Position numbers and translations under genes: made by a program. Source: Terriglobales bacterium (GTDB lineage: Bacteria > Acidobacteriota > Terriglobia > Terriglobales > Acidobacteriaceae). Taken from it: a stretch of DNA of 64,000 bases. The notes under the pieces are model-generated. The model was not told where the DNA came from, did not search any database, and saw only the letters and a list, made by a program, of their open reading frames with translations. The stretch covers positions 1-64,000 of the forward strand of contig JASHOU010000123.1 of NCBI GenBank assembly GCA_030038475.1. The letters are read 5' to 3'. Position 1 is the first letter of the stretch. The number at the start of each line of letters is the position of its first letter. This document shows, piece by piece, positions 21,406 to 31,240 of the stretch.

Positions 21406-21430
21406 TAACTTGAGAAAGAGCAAAACAGCA

Positions 21431-21450
21431 GCCCGGTAAATTTACCGGGC
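21431..21450 (-). terminator. 20-bp perfect palindrome, probable terminator of the M48 gene
   Basis: GCCCGGTAAA followed by its exact complement TTTACCGGGC. On the minus strand it is followed by TGCTGTTTTGC, only moderately T-rich. It lies 80 bp past the M48 protease stop and 26 bp before the riboswitch, so it should separate the two transcripts. A protein operator is an alternative. Confidence 0.6.
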
Positions 21451-21529
21451 AGTCGCGTGTCAAGTCAAATGCTGGAAACGGTTGATCGATAGGAACCTAC
21501 AAACGAGAAGAGATTGCGCTGTCGGATTA

Positions 21530-22669
21530 CTAATGCGACTTCGCCCACGTTTCGGCGGCAGCGACTCGCTTGGCGATTGCCGGATGCGAGTAGAGCAGCC
21601 ATTCGACCCAACGAGCTGGCGCCCGTTCGGCAAGGTTCTGTTCCGCTAATTTGTTCATCGACGAAATAAAAGGTTCGACGCTTGAGACCGATTCGAAGCA
21701 ATAGCGGTCCGCTTGTCGTTCATTGAAGCGCGAATAGGCGTTGAGCGCGGGCATCAGCAAAAACGAAAGTACGGTCGAGACTAGAATCAGCAGTGGCAGA
21801 TTGGCGAAGTCGGCCATGGTCTCGAACATATTTCGACGCTCCACCGCGTAACGTAGAACTTCATTGGCCAGCCAGAATCCGAAGAGCGTGATTCCCGCCT
21901 GCACGAAAATACTTTTCAGAATGTGACGGTGTACGTGGTGGCCAAGTTCATGGGCCAGCACGGCTTCGATTTCATCATCCGAGTAGTTGTCGAGCAAAGT
22001 ATCGGCGAGAATAATGCGGCGGGTTGCGCCCAGCCCGGTAAGTGCCGCATTGGCCTTCTTGCTCTTCTCGGAGAGATGCCATTTGTAGACGCCGCGCACG
22101 CGCGTCCCCGCGCGTTCGCTCAGCATGATCAGGCGGCGCTTGAGCTCTTCGTTTTCAAGCGGCTCGAACTTGTAAAAAATCGGAAACAGCACCACAGGCG
22201 CAAGTTGTGCCAGCATGATAAAGAACCCAAGAAAAACGGCCCACGCAATTACCCACCAATGCTGCGGCGTCTGGCGAATCAGCAGGTAGAGCAGTTCAAC
22301 GACAATCGTCGCCAGGAGTAATCCGAGCAGCAAACCTTTGCATTCATCCCAGAACCAGGAACCGAATCGCTGGTTGGAAAGGTTGTAGCGATGTTCGAGG
22401 CGAAAACTGTAATAGTCGAGCGGGGCTCCGAGGACTTTGCTGATCAGCATCAACATCAGGACGTACAGGAAAACGGCGAGGGAATAGTTTTGCGCCGCGC
22501 CGTGTTCGGCGAGATCGCGGAGGCTTCCAGTCCATCCCGTGACCAACAGAACTACCAGCAGGCCGAAACCGATGGCGAAATCAGCGATACCCAGCCATCG
22601 CTTGATCCTGTTGTAGCGGCGCGATTCCGGTGAATCGGTCAGAACGGGTGTAATTTCCTGAGTCGCCAT
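21530..22669 (-). CDS. M48 family metalloprotease (Ste24/CAAX prenyl protease 1-like)
   Basis: A 379-residue integral membrane zinc protease with about six membrane segments. The zinc motif is HELGH at residues 240-244 followed by HVHRH. The upstream segment KRSEKANAAL-like (SEKSKKANAALTG) and the downstream NERQADRYCFE, which supplies the third zinc ligand, are typical of Ste24 homologues. It probably takes part in membrane protein quality control. It sits 103 bp downstream of the phosphomannomutase gene on the same strand. Confidence 0.92.
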   Translation of the reverse strand: MATQEITPVLTDSPESRRYNRIKRWLGIADFAIGFGLLVVLLVTGWTGSLRDLAEHGAAQNYSLAVFLYVLMLMLISKVLGAPLDYYSFRLEHRYNLSNQRFGSWFWDECKGLLLGLLLATIVVELLYLLIRQTPQHWWVIAWAVFLGFFIMLAQLAPVVLFPIFYKFEPLENEELKRRLIMLSERAGTRVRGVYKWHLSEKSKKANAALTGLGATRRIILADTLLDNYSDDEIEAVLAHELGHHVHRHILKSIFVQAGITLFGFWLANEVLRYAVERRNMFETMADFANLPLLILVSTVLSFLLMPALNAYSRFNERQADRYCFESVSSVEPFISSMNKLAEQNLAERAPARWVEWLLYSHPAIAKRVAAAETWAKSH

Positions 22670-22772
22670 GGATTCCTAGCTTGTTTCTATCCTATCGCGT
22701 TCGACGAGTGGCCAGAACGCCAAAATGCCGCACAGCAACGCCGAGTTGGCTGGACAATCGAGCGTGGCCGTC

Positions 22773-24188
22773 CTACGCGAGACGTACGAATCGCTCGCCA
22801 GCTTCCAGAATTTCTTCCACCAATTCGGGATCGGCCGCTTCGGCGTAACAGCGCAACATCGGTTCGGTTCCCGAGGCGCGAAATAGTACCCAGGCATCGG
22901 CGCCATTATTAGGCTTGGGAGCATCAAGGTAAAGCTTCACGCCATCGCGGTCTTCTTTTCGCAGGATAGAATAGGTACCGATCTTGGTCGTGCGTGGATC
23001 GGCGGCGCGGCGGATGGCGCCGTTTTTCATCTCATCGGAAATGTGCAGATCGCGGCGGCCGAAGTAGTGCGGGCCGAATTCGCGTTGTAGATCGGCGACC
23101 AACTGGCCGAGCGGCTTCTTTTCTTCGGCCATAACATTTGCCAGCAATAGCGCGTTCAGAATGCCATCGCGTTCTGGTAAGAAACGCCCGTACCCAATGC
23201 CGCCGGATTCTTCTCCGCCAATCAGAATTTCGTGGTCCATCATCAGATCGGCGATGTATTTGAAACCGATGGAGCACTCGTGCAGCTTTCGTCCATATTT
23301 CGCGGCGATGCGGTCCATCATGCCGGTGGTATTGAAAGCGCGCACCACATCGCCCGGCCATTTCTTGTAAACCAGCAACCAGTTCAGCAGAACCGACATA
23401 CACTTGTGCGAATCGACGAAGCTTCCGTCTTCGGCGACCGCGCCGATGCGGTCGGCATCGCCGTCAGTAACCAGGCCGGCGTGGCATTTTTCTTGGACCA
23501 CAGTTCGCTGCAGCAGCGCTACGTGCGGCAGAATCGGTTCGGGATTGATGCCCGGGAACAGCGGGTTGACTTCCTGACGAATGGCGACGTAGCGAATGCC
23601 GTGCGCGTCAAAGATTCTGGAGAGAACTCCGCGACCGGAACCGTACATGGAGTCGATGGCAAACTTGAAATTCGCACGGCGGATGAGATCGAGATCGGCA
23701 AACTGAGAAACGGCTTCGATGTAGGCCAGCTTAAGGTCAACTTCTTCGATCTTTGCCGCGTTGCCTCTGGGCGCCGTGCCGGAGGCCAGTTCCTCTTCGA
23801 TAGACTTCATAATCGCCGGCGTGGCTGAGCCTCCGAATTTGGCCTTGAACTTCACTCCATTCCAGTTCCAGGGATTATGGCTCGACGTAACCATCACGCC
23901 GCCCGCGGCTCCTAACTTTTTAACATTGTAAGAAACAGCCGGCGTGGGTACGTAATCATCGGCAAGCTTCACAGGAATGCCCGCGGCGGCGAGGACTTCG
24001 GAGATGGTGCGCGCGAAGCTGCCAGAGAGAAAACGTGTGTCGTATCCGACGATGACGCCGCGCGAGGGATCTTCGTGTTTGAGCACATACCCGGCGATGG
24101 CTCCCGCCACGCGACGAACGTTATCAAAGGTAAAGTCGTCGGCGATTAGGCCGCGCCAGCCGTCGGTGCCGAATTTGATTCGGGTCAT
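22773..24188 (-). CDS. Phosphoglucomutase/phosphomannomutase
   Basis: An alpha-D-phosphohexomutase of 471 residues interconverting hexose 6- and 1-phosphates. The four family loops are visible: the phosphoserine loop TSSHNP (Ser103), the metal loop DGDADR (242-247), the sugar loop EESGGIGY, and the phosphate loop RASGTEP near 449. I start it at the ATG at 24188 (MTRIKFGTDGWRG); the frame upstream is repetitive intergenic sequence. Since manA and manC precede it on the same strand, mannose-6-phosphate to mannose-1-phosphate is its likely role in GDP-mannose synthesis. Confidence 0.93.
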   Translation of the reverse strand: MTRIKFGTDGWRGLIADDFTFDNVRRVAGAIAGYVLKHEDPSRGVIVGYDTRFLSGSFARTISEVLAAAGIPVKLADDYVPTPAVSYNVKKLGAAGGVMVTSSHNPWNWNGVKFKAKFGGSATPAIMKSIEEELASGTAPRGNAAKIEEVDLKLAYIEAVSQFADLDLIRRANFKFAIDSMYGSGRGVLSRIFDAHGIRYVAIRQEVNPLFPGINPEPILPHVALLQRTVVQEKCHAGLVTDGDADRIGAVAEDGSFVDSHKCMSVLLNWLLVYKKWPGDVVRAFNTTGMMDRIAAKYGRKLHECSIGFKYIADLMMDHEILIGGEESGGIGYGRFLPERDGILNALLLANVMAEEKKPLGQLVADLQREFGPHYFGRRDLHISDEMKNGAIRRAADPRTTKIGTYSILRKEDRDGVKLYLDAPKPNNGADAWVLFRASGTEPMLRCYAEAADPELVEEILEAGERFVRLA

Positions 24189-24189
24189 G

Positions 24190-24325
24190 GTTGATTGTTG
24201 GTCATTCGTAGCCGGTCGTTCGCATACTGTTGATCGTTCGTCCCTCGTCGTGGCAACCCCTATCTGATTGTCATCCGAGTGAGGGGTCTGCATTTGCCAA
24301 CGACAAACGACCAATGACTAACGAC
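24190..24325. repeat. Inverted arrays of a 7-nt word between phosphomannomutase and manC
   Basis: Four adjacent heptads at 24298-24325 end in CGAC or TGAC (for example CAACGAC, AAACGAC). The complementary word family (GTTGGTC, GCCGGTC and similar) occupies 24190-24245 in opposite orientation. The gap between the two genes is thus an imperfect long inverted repeat. It has no coding potential and no recognised transposon ends. Confidence 0.6.
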
Positions 24326-24329
24326 TGCT

Positions 24330-25457
24330 TCACACCAGCTTATGCAGTTTCTTCTCGTCCAGGTACGTCACCACTTTTCCGACCTCCTGCGATTGATCGA
24401 GCGTGGTGACTAGCAACGCGTCTTCTGTCTCAACTACTATCAGGTTGCTCACGCCGACCAGCGCCACAAATTTGCCGGGAGCGTAAACGAAATTGTTTTT
24501 TGCGTTCAGGTCAACGCTGCCCGAGGCCGAGACCGGGCCTCCATTGGCTGGTTTCGCCTTTGCGACACGATGCTCATGCAGCGCCGCCCAAGAGCCAAGG
24601 TCGTTCCATCCGAAGTCCGAGGGCAGGCAGAAGATATGCGACTGCCTTTCTCCCTGGGCTGAGCGCGGTTCGAGCACAGCATAGTCGATGCTGATGTTTT
24701 CACATTTTGGATAGAGCTTGCGAAATGTGTCGGCGAATTTGCCAGTGCCATACGTGGAGGCGATTCTTTCCAGCAGCCGAGCGGTTTTCGGTAAATACTC
24801 GCGCAAGGCATCCGCTAGCGTATCCGCCCGCCAAAGAAACATGCCGCTGTTCCAGAAGTAATTACCGGATTCAACGAACTTGGCTGCGGCGGCAAGATCG
24901 GGTTTTTCGGTGAAGCGGCGCACACGCAGGGAGCCATGCTCGCCGGCTGCGTCAGTTTCATGAGAACCGGCCTCGATATAGCCGTAACCAATCTCAGGCC
25001 GTGTAGGACGAATGCCGAGCACCACGATGTTTTCTCCCGCGCTGGCAATCTCGATGCCACGGCTGAGAGTGGCGCGATATTGAGCCGCGTCACCGATCAC
25101 ATGGTCGGAAGGAAACATACCGAGCACGGCGTTAGGATCGCGGCGAAGCAGGAGGAACGCTGCTAATCCTATAGCGGGCGCGGTGTTGCGTCCGATGGGC
25201 TCTGCCATGATTTGCTTGGCGGGAATTTTCCTCAGCTGACGCAGGATCGCAGGACGCGAATCCTCGTTCGTAATGATCCAGAAATGGGTAGGCAAGGCGA
25301 GTGGCGCGAGGCGCTGCGCGGTCTGCTGAATCATGGTTTGCTTGCCATCGAGAGCAAGCAACTGCTTGGCGCGGCGCTTTCGGCTTAGCGGCCAGAAGCG
25401 CGTACCGCGGCCTCCAGCAAGAATGATGGGATAAAAGTGCGCGTTCCTGTTCACCAT
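24330..25457 (-). CDS. manC: Mannose-1-phosphate guanylyltransferase
   Basis: This enzyme makes GDP-mannose from mannose-1-phosphate and GTP. The 375-residue protein has the nucleotidyltransferase signature GGRGTRFWPLSR followed by KQLLAL at the N-terminus. Further along are the GDP-mannose-type motifs SDHVI, EKP and NSGMFLWR, and a C-terminal FxLPSDFGWNDLGSW. The isomerase domain of bifunctional enzymes is absent, and the isomerase is encoded separately next door. The product would feed lipopolysaccharide, exopolysaccharide or protein glycans. Confidence 0.95.
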   Translation of the reverse strand: MVNRNAHFYPIILAGGRGTRFWPLSRKRRAKQLLALDGKQTMIQQTAQRLAPLALPTHFWIITNEDSRPAILRQLRKIPAKQIMAEPIGRNTAPAIGLAAFLLLRRDPNAVLGMFPSDHVIGDAAQYRATLSRGIEIASAGENIVVLGIRPTRPEIGYGYIEAGSHETDAAGEHGSLRVRRFTEKPDLAAAAKFVESGNYFWNSGMFLWRADTLADALREYLPKTARLLERIASTYGTGKFADTFRKLYPKCENISIDYAVLEPRSAQGERQSHIFCLPSDFGWNDLGSWAALHEHRVAKAKPANGGPVSASGSVDLNAKNNFVYAPGKFVALVGVSNLIVVETEDALLVTTLDQSQEVGKVVTYLDEKKLHKLV

Positions 25458-25576
25458 CTTTCAAAGCGTAACACTTTGCGGCCAACGAGGAAGAATTTAG
25501 GCGAAAAGAGAGTAATTATTTTTAGAGAGCATGAACGACAGGCCATTTCGCTGGAAATTAAATTGTGGCAGCGTCG

Positions 25577-26578
25577 CTACATGCGCGTGGCAGGCTCCGG
25601 CACGCGATTGCCGGGGACGCAGCTCTTCAAAAACTCTACCGTCCACTGCGGGCGCACCGTGAAATTTTGCACGGCAGCGGGTAGCACTACCGCATCACCC
25701 TTTGCGAGCGTAACTGGATCGCGGCCCTGTACTTCGACGACTCCGCAGCCTTCGACTGCCACCAGGATTTGCACGGAGGTTTTGCCGGAACTGTCAGCCG
25801 TGGAGAACACATGCGGCTCCTTCAATTCAAACAAGTCGACCGCGAAGTGGGGCGCGGCGATCATTGAAGACTGGCGGCTTCTTCCGCGGTGAATACTGAC
25901 CGGAGCCGGGCGAATGACTTTGCCGGCGGCGGTGCGCTCTTTGATGGAGTCCAGACCGCGCTCGAGATGCAACGGCCGCGGACGGCCGTAGTCGTAGAGA
26001 CGGTAGGTCGTATCGGATTGCTGCTGTGTTTCGACGATCACCGAGCCAGGGCCAAGCGTGTGCACAGTGCCAGCGGCCATATAGATCATTTCACCCTGGT
26101 AAACATTGACCCAGTTGAGCAGCTCATCGGCGCGGCTCTCATGGATGGCCTGCTCAAACTGAGCGCGCCTGACGCCGGGTTTCAACCCGAGGGCGATCTG
26201 CGCTCCGGGCCGCGCATGGGCGATGTACCAGCACTCGGTTTTGCCCCACGGCTCGCCGAAGCGCTGGGCAGTTTCATTGTCGGGATGAACCTGGACGGAA
26301 AGTTTCTCCTCGGGAAACAAAAACTTGACGAGCAACGGAAAGCGTTGTGGGTCGCGTGCGGCTGTGCCCACGAACTCGGCGCCAAATTCTTGGCTGAGAT
26401 CGGCTAGCGTGCGTTTGGCGAACGGTCCATTCGAGACCACGCACTTGTCACCGGTGAGCCATGCTTCTCCAATACGCTCGCTGAATTTGTGATTTGGGTA
26501 GACGGCAGAGAGATCGAGCGTGCCCCACGGGCGCGGATCAAAGTCGGGCTGCATCAGGAGCGGGTAGAGTTGCGTCAT
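25577..26578 (-). CDS. manA: Mannose-6-phosphate isomerase (type I)
   Basis: A cupin zinc isomerase of 333 residues converting fructose-6-phosphate and mannose-6-phosphate. The core motif VQVHPDNETA supplies His and Gln ligands. GKTECWYI, and MAAGTVHTLGPGSVIVETQQQSDTTYRLYDYGR, match the family's active-site strands. It is the first of three GDP-mannose genes (manA, manC, phosphomannomutase) reading leftward with 120-140 bp gaps. Confidence 0.94.
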   Translation of the reverse strand: MTQLYPLLMQPDFDPRPWGTLDLSAVYPNHKFSERIGEAWLTGDKCVVSNGPFAKRTLADLSQEFGAEFVGTAARDPQRFPLLVKFLFPEEKLSVQVHPDNETAQRFGEPWGKTECWYIAHARPGAQIALGLKPGVRRAQFEQAIHESRADELLNWVNVYQGEMIYMAAGTVHTLGPGSVIVETQQQSDTTYRLYDYGRPRPLHLERGLDSIKERTAAGKVIRPAPVSIHRGRSRQSSMIAAPHFAVDLFELKEPHVFSTADSSGKTSVQILVAVEGCGVVEVQGRDPVTLAKGDAVVLPAAVQNFTVRPQWTVEFLKSCVPGNRVPEPATRM

Positions 26579-26711
26579 GCGAGGAAGATTGCGCGTTGAG
26601 TTGATGCCCGCGCTGTAAACGGCAAAGGATTCGATACCACAAACTGATTTCGCACGTCCCTTCTTTCACTCAGGACGACAAGTCAGATCATTCGCACGAA
26701 TTCAGGCATGC

Positions 26712-27920
26712 TCACAGCGCGCCGAAGAACCTCCGCATGCGCTCCAGGCCGCGATCCAGTTCGGCAATTGAAGTCGCATAGGAGATACGGATGTGATCTC
26801 TTGTGCCGAACCCTTCTCCGGGAACGGTCGCGACATGCGCCTCGCGCAGGAGTTTGCCGGCGATGTCGGAAGCCGAGTTCATCCCGCCGCAGCCTATAAA
26901 TTTCGAGACATTGGGATAGGCGTAGAACGCGCCTTCCGGCAACGTGCATTTCATGCCCGGGATGGTCCTTAGTCCTTCGACCACGTGATCGCGGAGCTTG
27001 ATGTATTCGGCACGCATCTCTTCGACACATTGTTGCGGCCCTTTGAGCGCCGTGACTGCGGCTTTCTGCACGATCGAAACCGGGTTCGAAGTGGACTGGC
27101 TCTGCAACTTTTGCACTGCCGTAATAATCGAGGCGGGGCCAAGCGTGAATCCCAGGCGCCAGCCGGTCATTGCATAGGTTTTCGAGAGTGACCCGACCAC
27201 CAGGAAGCGCTCGCGAAACTCACGCAGCGAACCAACCGAGAAACGCTTTCCACCATAGTTGAGATAAACGTAGCACTCATCGGAGATCACCCAGATGCCG
27301 CGCTCGTGGGCAAGGCGTACGACTTCCGTCATGTCTTGCGCGCTCATCACGGCCCCGGAGGGATTCGAAGGCGAATTCAGAATGATGAGCTTGGTCTTCG
27401 GAGTCACCAGGCGCGCGACCATGTCGGCCGTAACCCGAAAGCCCTGCGATTCGTCGCTGTCGAGAAACACGCAGTTGCCGCCCGCGTAACGAACCATGTC
27501 CTTGAACGAAACCCAGTAAGGAACAGGAAGGATGACCTCATCGCCATGGCCAACGAGTACCGAGATGACGTTGAAGAGCGCATGTTTGCCACCGACTGAA
27601 GCGGCTGCTTCTTCGCGGCGGTAATCGGAATCGAAGTCGACGGCGTGGCGATGCACAATGGCATCTTTGAGTTCAGCCGTCCCGCCGACCGGTGTGTACT
27701 TGGAAAAATTCGCCTGAATGGCGGCGATGGCGGCGTCCTTTATGTGTTGCGGCGTGGAGAAATGCGGCTCGCCGGCTCCAAAATCGACGACATCAATCCC
27801 CTGCTGGCGCAGCTTGTCGGCCTCGGCCACCACTGCCATCGTGGCGGAGGGCTCGATACGGTTGACGCGTTCCGTCAGGCGGACGGGGTGGATGGTGGGT
27901 GCTGCCGTAACGGTGCTCAT
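26712..27920 (-). CDS. Pyridoxal-phosphate aminotransferase class I (aspartate aminotransferase-like)
   Basis: A 402-residue fold-type I aminotransferase. The Schiff-base lysine is Lys247 in SLSKTYAMTGWRLGF. Other cofactor contacts are NSPSNPSGA (182-190) and SDEC near 213, and the carboxylate-binding Arg is near the C-terminus (RISYA). It is close to the prephenate/aspartate aminotransferase subgroup. Its ATG overlaps the coaD stop by four bases (ATGA), so the two are translationally coupled. Confidence 0.92.
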   Translation of the reverse strand: MSTVTAAPTIHPVRLTERVNRIEPSATMAVVAEADKLRQQGIDVVDFGAGEPHFSTPQHIKDAAIAAIQANFSKYTPVGGTAELKDAIVHRHAVDFDSDYRREEAAASVGGKHALFNVISVLVGHGDEVILPVPYWVSFKDMVRYAGGNCVFLDSDESQGFRVTADMVARLVTPKTKLIILNSPSNPSGAVMSAQDMTEVVRLAHERGIWVISDECYVYLNYGGKRFSVGSLREFRERFLVVGSLSKTYAMTGWRLGFTLGPASIITAVQKLQSQSTSNPVSIVQKAAVTALKGPQQCVEEMRAEYIKLRDHVVEGLRTIPGMKCTLPEGAFYAYPNVSKFIGCGGMNSASDIAGKLLREAHVATVPGEGFGTRDHIRISYATSIAELDRGLERMRRFFGAL

Positions 27921-28522
27921 GATCTTCTTTTCCTGAATTTGTTCTTACCCTCGGACGATGTCGTGCCTGTGAGCCGCTCGCCGTTCGCAAATTTGTGAGC
28001 GACATCCATTTTCTCACGGATTTTCTGTGCGACAAGATCGGGAACCAGACAATCGATGGAGCCGCCAAGCTGGGCGACCTGGCGCACGAGACGCGAACTC
28101 AGGTACGAATACTTTTCCGCGGGCATCATGAAGACGGTTTCGAGCGAGGGCTGAAGTTTGCGGTTCATCAAAGCCATTTGCAATTCGTACTCATAATCGC
28201 TGATGGCGCGAATCCCGCGCAGAATGGCCTGCGCCTCAACACGCAAAGCGTAGTCCACGGTAAGGCCGTCGAACGTATCGACGACAACATTGTCGAAGCC
28301 TGCAGTCATCGCCTCCAGCATCTTGCGGCGGTCAGCCACGCTAAACAGCGGGTCCTTCTCGGGATTGCGCAGAATCGCGACCACCAGTTCATCGAAAATC
28401 TTGCTGCCGCGCTCGATGAGATCGAGATGGCCATTGGTAGGAGGATCGAACGATCCGGGATAAATAGCTTTGACGCGCTTCACAGAGCCTCGGCGGAGAT
28501 TCACGTTCGGGACGAGTTGCAT
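27917..28522 (-). CDS. coaD: Phosphopantetheine adenylyltransferase
   Basis: Fourth step of CoA synthesis, making dephospho-CoA from phosphopantetheine and ATP. The nucleotidyltransferase motif is PGSFDPPTNGHLDLI. RGIRAISDYEYELQMALMNR and the C-terminal YSYLSSRLVRQVA complete the family pattern. The annotated ATG gives 201 residues; a GTG 12 codons later, with GAGG five bases upstream, would give the more usual N-terminus. The protein has about 30 extra basic residues at the C-terminus compared with the roughly 160-residue norm. Confidence 0.95.
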   Translation of the reverse strand: MQLVPNVNLRRGSVKRVKAIYPGSFDPPTNGHLDLIERGSKIFDELVVAILRNPEKDPLFSVADRRKMLEAMTAGFDNVVVDTFDGLTVDYALRVEAQAILRGIRAISDYEYELQMALMNRKLQPSLETVFMMPAEKYSYLSSRLVRQVAQLGGSIDCLVPDLVAQKIREKMDVAHKFANGERLTGTTSSEGKNKFRKRRS

Positions 28523-28604
28523 TCTAACCGTCAGCTAAGGTGGTGGGCAAACAAACGGCTGGTGCCATGTCATAATTGATATCCTCGGGTTTTGGGGAAT
28601 AAGT

Positions 28605-28922
28605 ATGAGCAGCGATCATTTGCACGTTTGGGTCGGATTAGCCGGAGATTTCTTAACATTTCTTGGAGGCGCGATCCTGGCTTTGGACGCCATCAATGAG
28701 GACAGGAAAGCGCAGATGATTCGTCGCATCGCTCGAGCGATTGAAGGACCAGGCTTCAAGAAACTGACGATTGAAATCGCGGGCATGCCCGTACGCGCGG
28801 AGGATGACGTGGAGGCAGCTTTCATTCGCCGGTCCTCTCGGATCGCAAAATATGGCTTTGTGGTCTTGAGCTTCGGCTTTCTTTTCCTGATCGCATATCG
28901 CGTGATCGAGCTATGCCATTGA
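28605..28922 (+). CDS. Small membrane protein of unknown function
   Basis: A 105-residue protein with two hydrophobic segments (residues 9-27 and 85-102) flanking a charged central domain of about 55 residues (DRKAQMIRRIARAIEGPGFKK). It starts at an ATG divergent from coaD. No family is recognised, and it may be part of an accessory unit with the regulators that follow. Confidence 0.5.
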   Translation: MSSDHLHVWVGLAGDFLTFLGGAILALDAINEDRKAQMIRRIARAIEGPGFKKLTIEIAGMPVRAEDDVEAAFIRRSSRIAKYGFVVLSFGFLFLIAYRVIELCH

Positions 28923-28942
28923 TAGTCAAGCTGATTATGCCC

Positions 28943-28971
28943 TTGACATTGTCCCGACGTTATCTGATAAT
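28943..28971 (+). promoter_or_regulatory. Sigma-70-type promoter of the small AbrB-tail gene
   Basis: A perfect -35 box TTGACA (28943-28948), a 17-bp spacer and GATAAT (28966-28971) lie 36 bp before the start codon at 29007. The hexamers and spacer are near-consensus. Confidence 0.75.
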
Positions 28972-29006
28972 CCGAATTTCCGACTTTCCGATTGGAGGAT
29001 CCGGGG

Positions 29007-29216
29007 ATGACGGACGATAAGAATAAGATTAAAAAGGATGTCGGGTCGACTTTTTTTCCCGAAGAAATAGTGCGGAAACTCGACCTGCGCCAAGAGGAAC
29101 TCAGCTCAGGACATGGATTTGAGGTAGAGGGAACCCATGAATTGCGCCAGAAGATAAAGTTACGCAATCTCAATGCGAATGCGGCTTTGAGGAAGAGGAA
29201 AAAGAGGGCCGCCTGA
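29007..29216 (+). CDS. Small protein related to the C-terminal half of the neighbouring AbrB-type regulator
   Basis: A 69-residue protein started at the ATG at 29007 behind GGAGG. Its core (STFFPEEIVRKLDLRQEEL followed by SSGHGFEVEGTHELRQK) aligns with residues 55-93 of the regulator at 29341 (TSFFTEEILQKLERRERE and on), with roughly half of positions identical. It lacks the DNA-binding AbrB part. It could be an antitoxin-like toxin-binding tail or a competitor of the full-length protein. The tail is Arg/Lys-rich. Confidence 0.6.
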   Translation: MTDDKNKIKKDVGSTFFPEEIVRKLDLRQEELSSGHGFEVEGTHELRQKIKLRNLNANAALRKRKKRAA

Positions 29217-29248
29217 ACCAAACACCATTTTGGTACTTTCCCCTTCGT

Positions 29249-29303
29249 AACACTCTAGTGTTCCGTGTGTGCTATTGACACGTCCTTCCTTCAGTCCGAC
29301 AAT
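29249..29303 (+). promoter_or_regulatory. Sigma-70-type promoter with upstream inverted repeat
   Basis: TTGACA (29275-29280), a 17-bp spacer and GACAAT (29298-29303) precede the AbrB-type gene by 37 bp. AACACT-CT-AGTGTT (29249-29262) just upstream is a possible operator. CGGATAATTC downstream resembles the -10 region of the paralogue's promoter, which hints at shared autoregulation. Confidence 0.6.
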
Positions 29304-29340
29304 CGGATCATCGGATAATTCTTTCAGATAAAGGATCGCT

Positions 29341-29649
29341 ATGCTGACGATTCAGGAGTCATTCCGTCTCAAGATCGCTGCCAAGCGCCAGGTAACGCTC
29401 CCGCAGAAACTGGTTTCCATGCTGCATCTGCAGGAAGGGGATGAAATTGAGATAGTAACCGAGGGGTCCAATGTTGTCGATTTCCGACCGATGAAATTGG
29501 TGCCCACCTCGTTTTTTACCGAGGAAATCCTGCAGAAACTGGAGCGCAGGGAGCGGGAGCTAAAATCTGGCGGCGGATTTGAGGTAAACAATACGTCCGA
29601 ACTGCGCAGCAGGTTGGAGGCCCGCCGTCGTGTGCTGGCCCGAGAATAG
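29341..29649 (+). CDS. AbrB/MazE-type swapped-hairpin transcription regulator
   Basis: A 102-residue protein. Residues 8-50 form a SpoVT/AbrB domain (FRLKIAAKRQVTLPQKLVSML then LQEGDEIEIV), the DNA-binding fold of many antitoxins. Residues 55-102 are the charged helical tail shared with the small protein encoded at 29007. It is followed, convergently, by a RelE-like gene. An antitoxin role is plausible but is not shown by operon structure. Confidence 0.75.
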   Translation: MLTIQESFRLKIAAKRQVTLPQKLVSMLHLQEGDEIEIVTEGSNVVDFRPMKLVPTSFFTEEILQKLERRERELKSGGGFEVNNTSELRSRLEARRRVLARE

Positions 29650-29678
29650 AGCCACCTTCTTGCATGGCCGAGACTTGT

Positions 29679-30029
29679 CTAGATGCGCAGCCGGCCTTTT
29701 ACGTTCTGCGCGAGGTCGGTCAACAAGCTTCCTTGAAGGACTGTCCTCAGCGGTTCGATCGATAAAACCTCGATTCGCAGCACTTGCGACCACAGAATCG
29801 TGAGTTTCGGGCGTTCCCGTTCTAAATGACAATAGACGGCATACTCGGCATGGAATCTGTAAGCGAAGCGGTCAGGTCCGTCATCCTCGGTGCGTAATTC
29901 AGGGTTGTCGGGATTCCGTTGTAAGCGATCAAGATACTCCAGTAGGTCATCCTTAGCATCCTTCGGAAGGTCGTCAAAGTCCTTGAAGAACTTTTCCTCG
30001 TTATAGAACTTGATAGGAGGAGTCGGCAT
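29679..30029 (-). CDS. RelE/ParE-like protein
   Basis: A 116-residue protein from the ATG at 30029. The pattern of an N-terminal helical hairpin (NEEKFFKDFDDLPKDAKDDLLEYLDRL) followed by strands DRFAYRFHAEYAVYCHLE and LTILWSQVLRIEVL resembles the RelE/ParE toxin fold, though no catalytic set is certain. An ATG at 30073 with AGGGGTGG upstream opens a different frame over its 5' end, so a coupled leader or a frameshifted longer start is possible. It converges on the AbrB-type gene with 29 bp between stops. Confidence 0.5.
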   Translation of the reverse strand: MPTPPIKFYNEEKFFKDFDDLPKDAKDDLLEYLDRLQRNPDNPELRTEDDGPDRFAYRFHAEYAVYCHLERERPKLTILWSQVLRIEVLSIEPLRTVLQGSLLTDLAQNVKGRLRI

Positions 30030-30108
30030 ATGCAACCATCAGGCGCACCAATGTAATCGTAAATGCCGCTCATTGTCCACCCCTAATGATGATGAAGTCG
30101 CCGCACCT

Positions 30109-31215
<1,107 letters not shown>

Positions 31216-31240
31216 AAAGGCTCCTCATAAATCTGGAATC

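Noticed and set aside
24190-24325. CRISPR array
   Set aside because: The repeat unit is only 7 nt, is degenerate, has no spacers, and no cas genes are present in the window.
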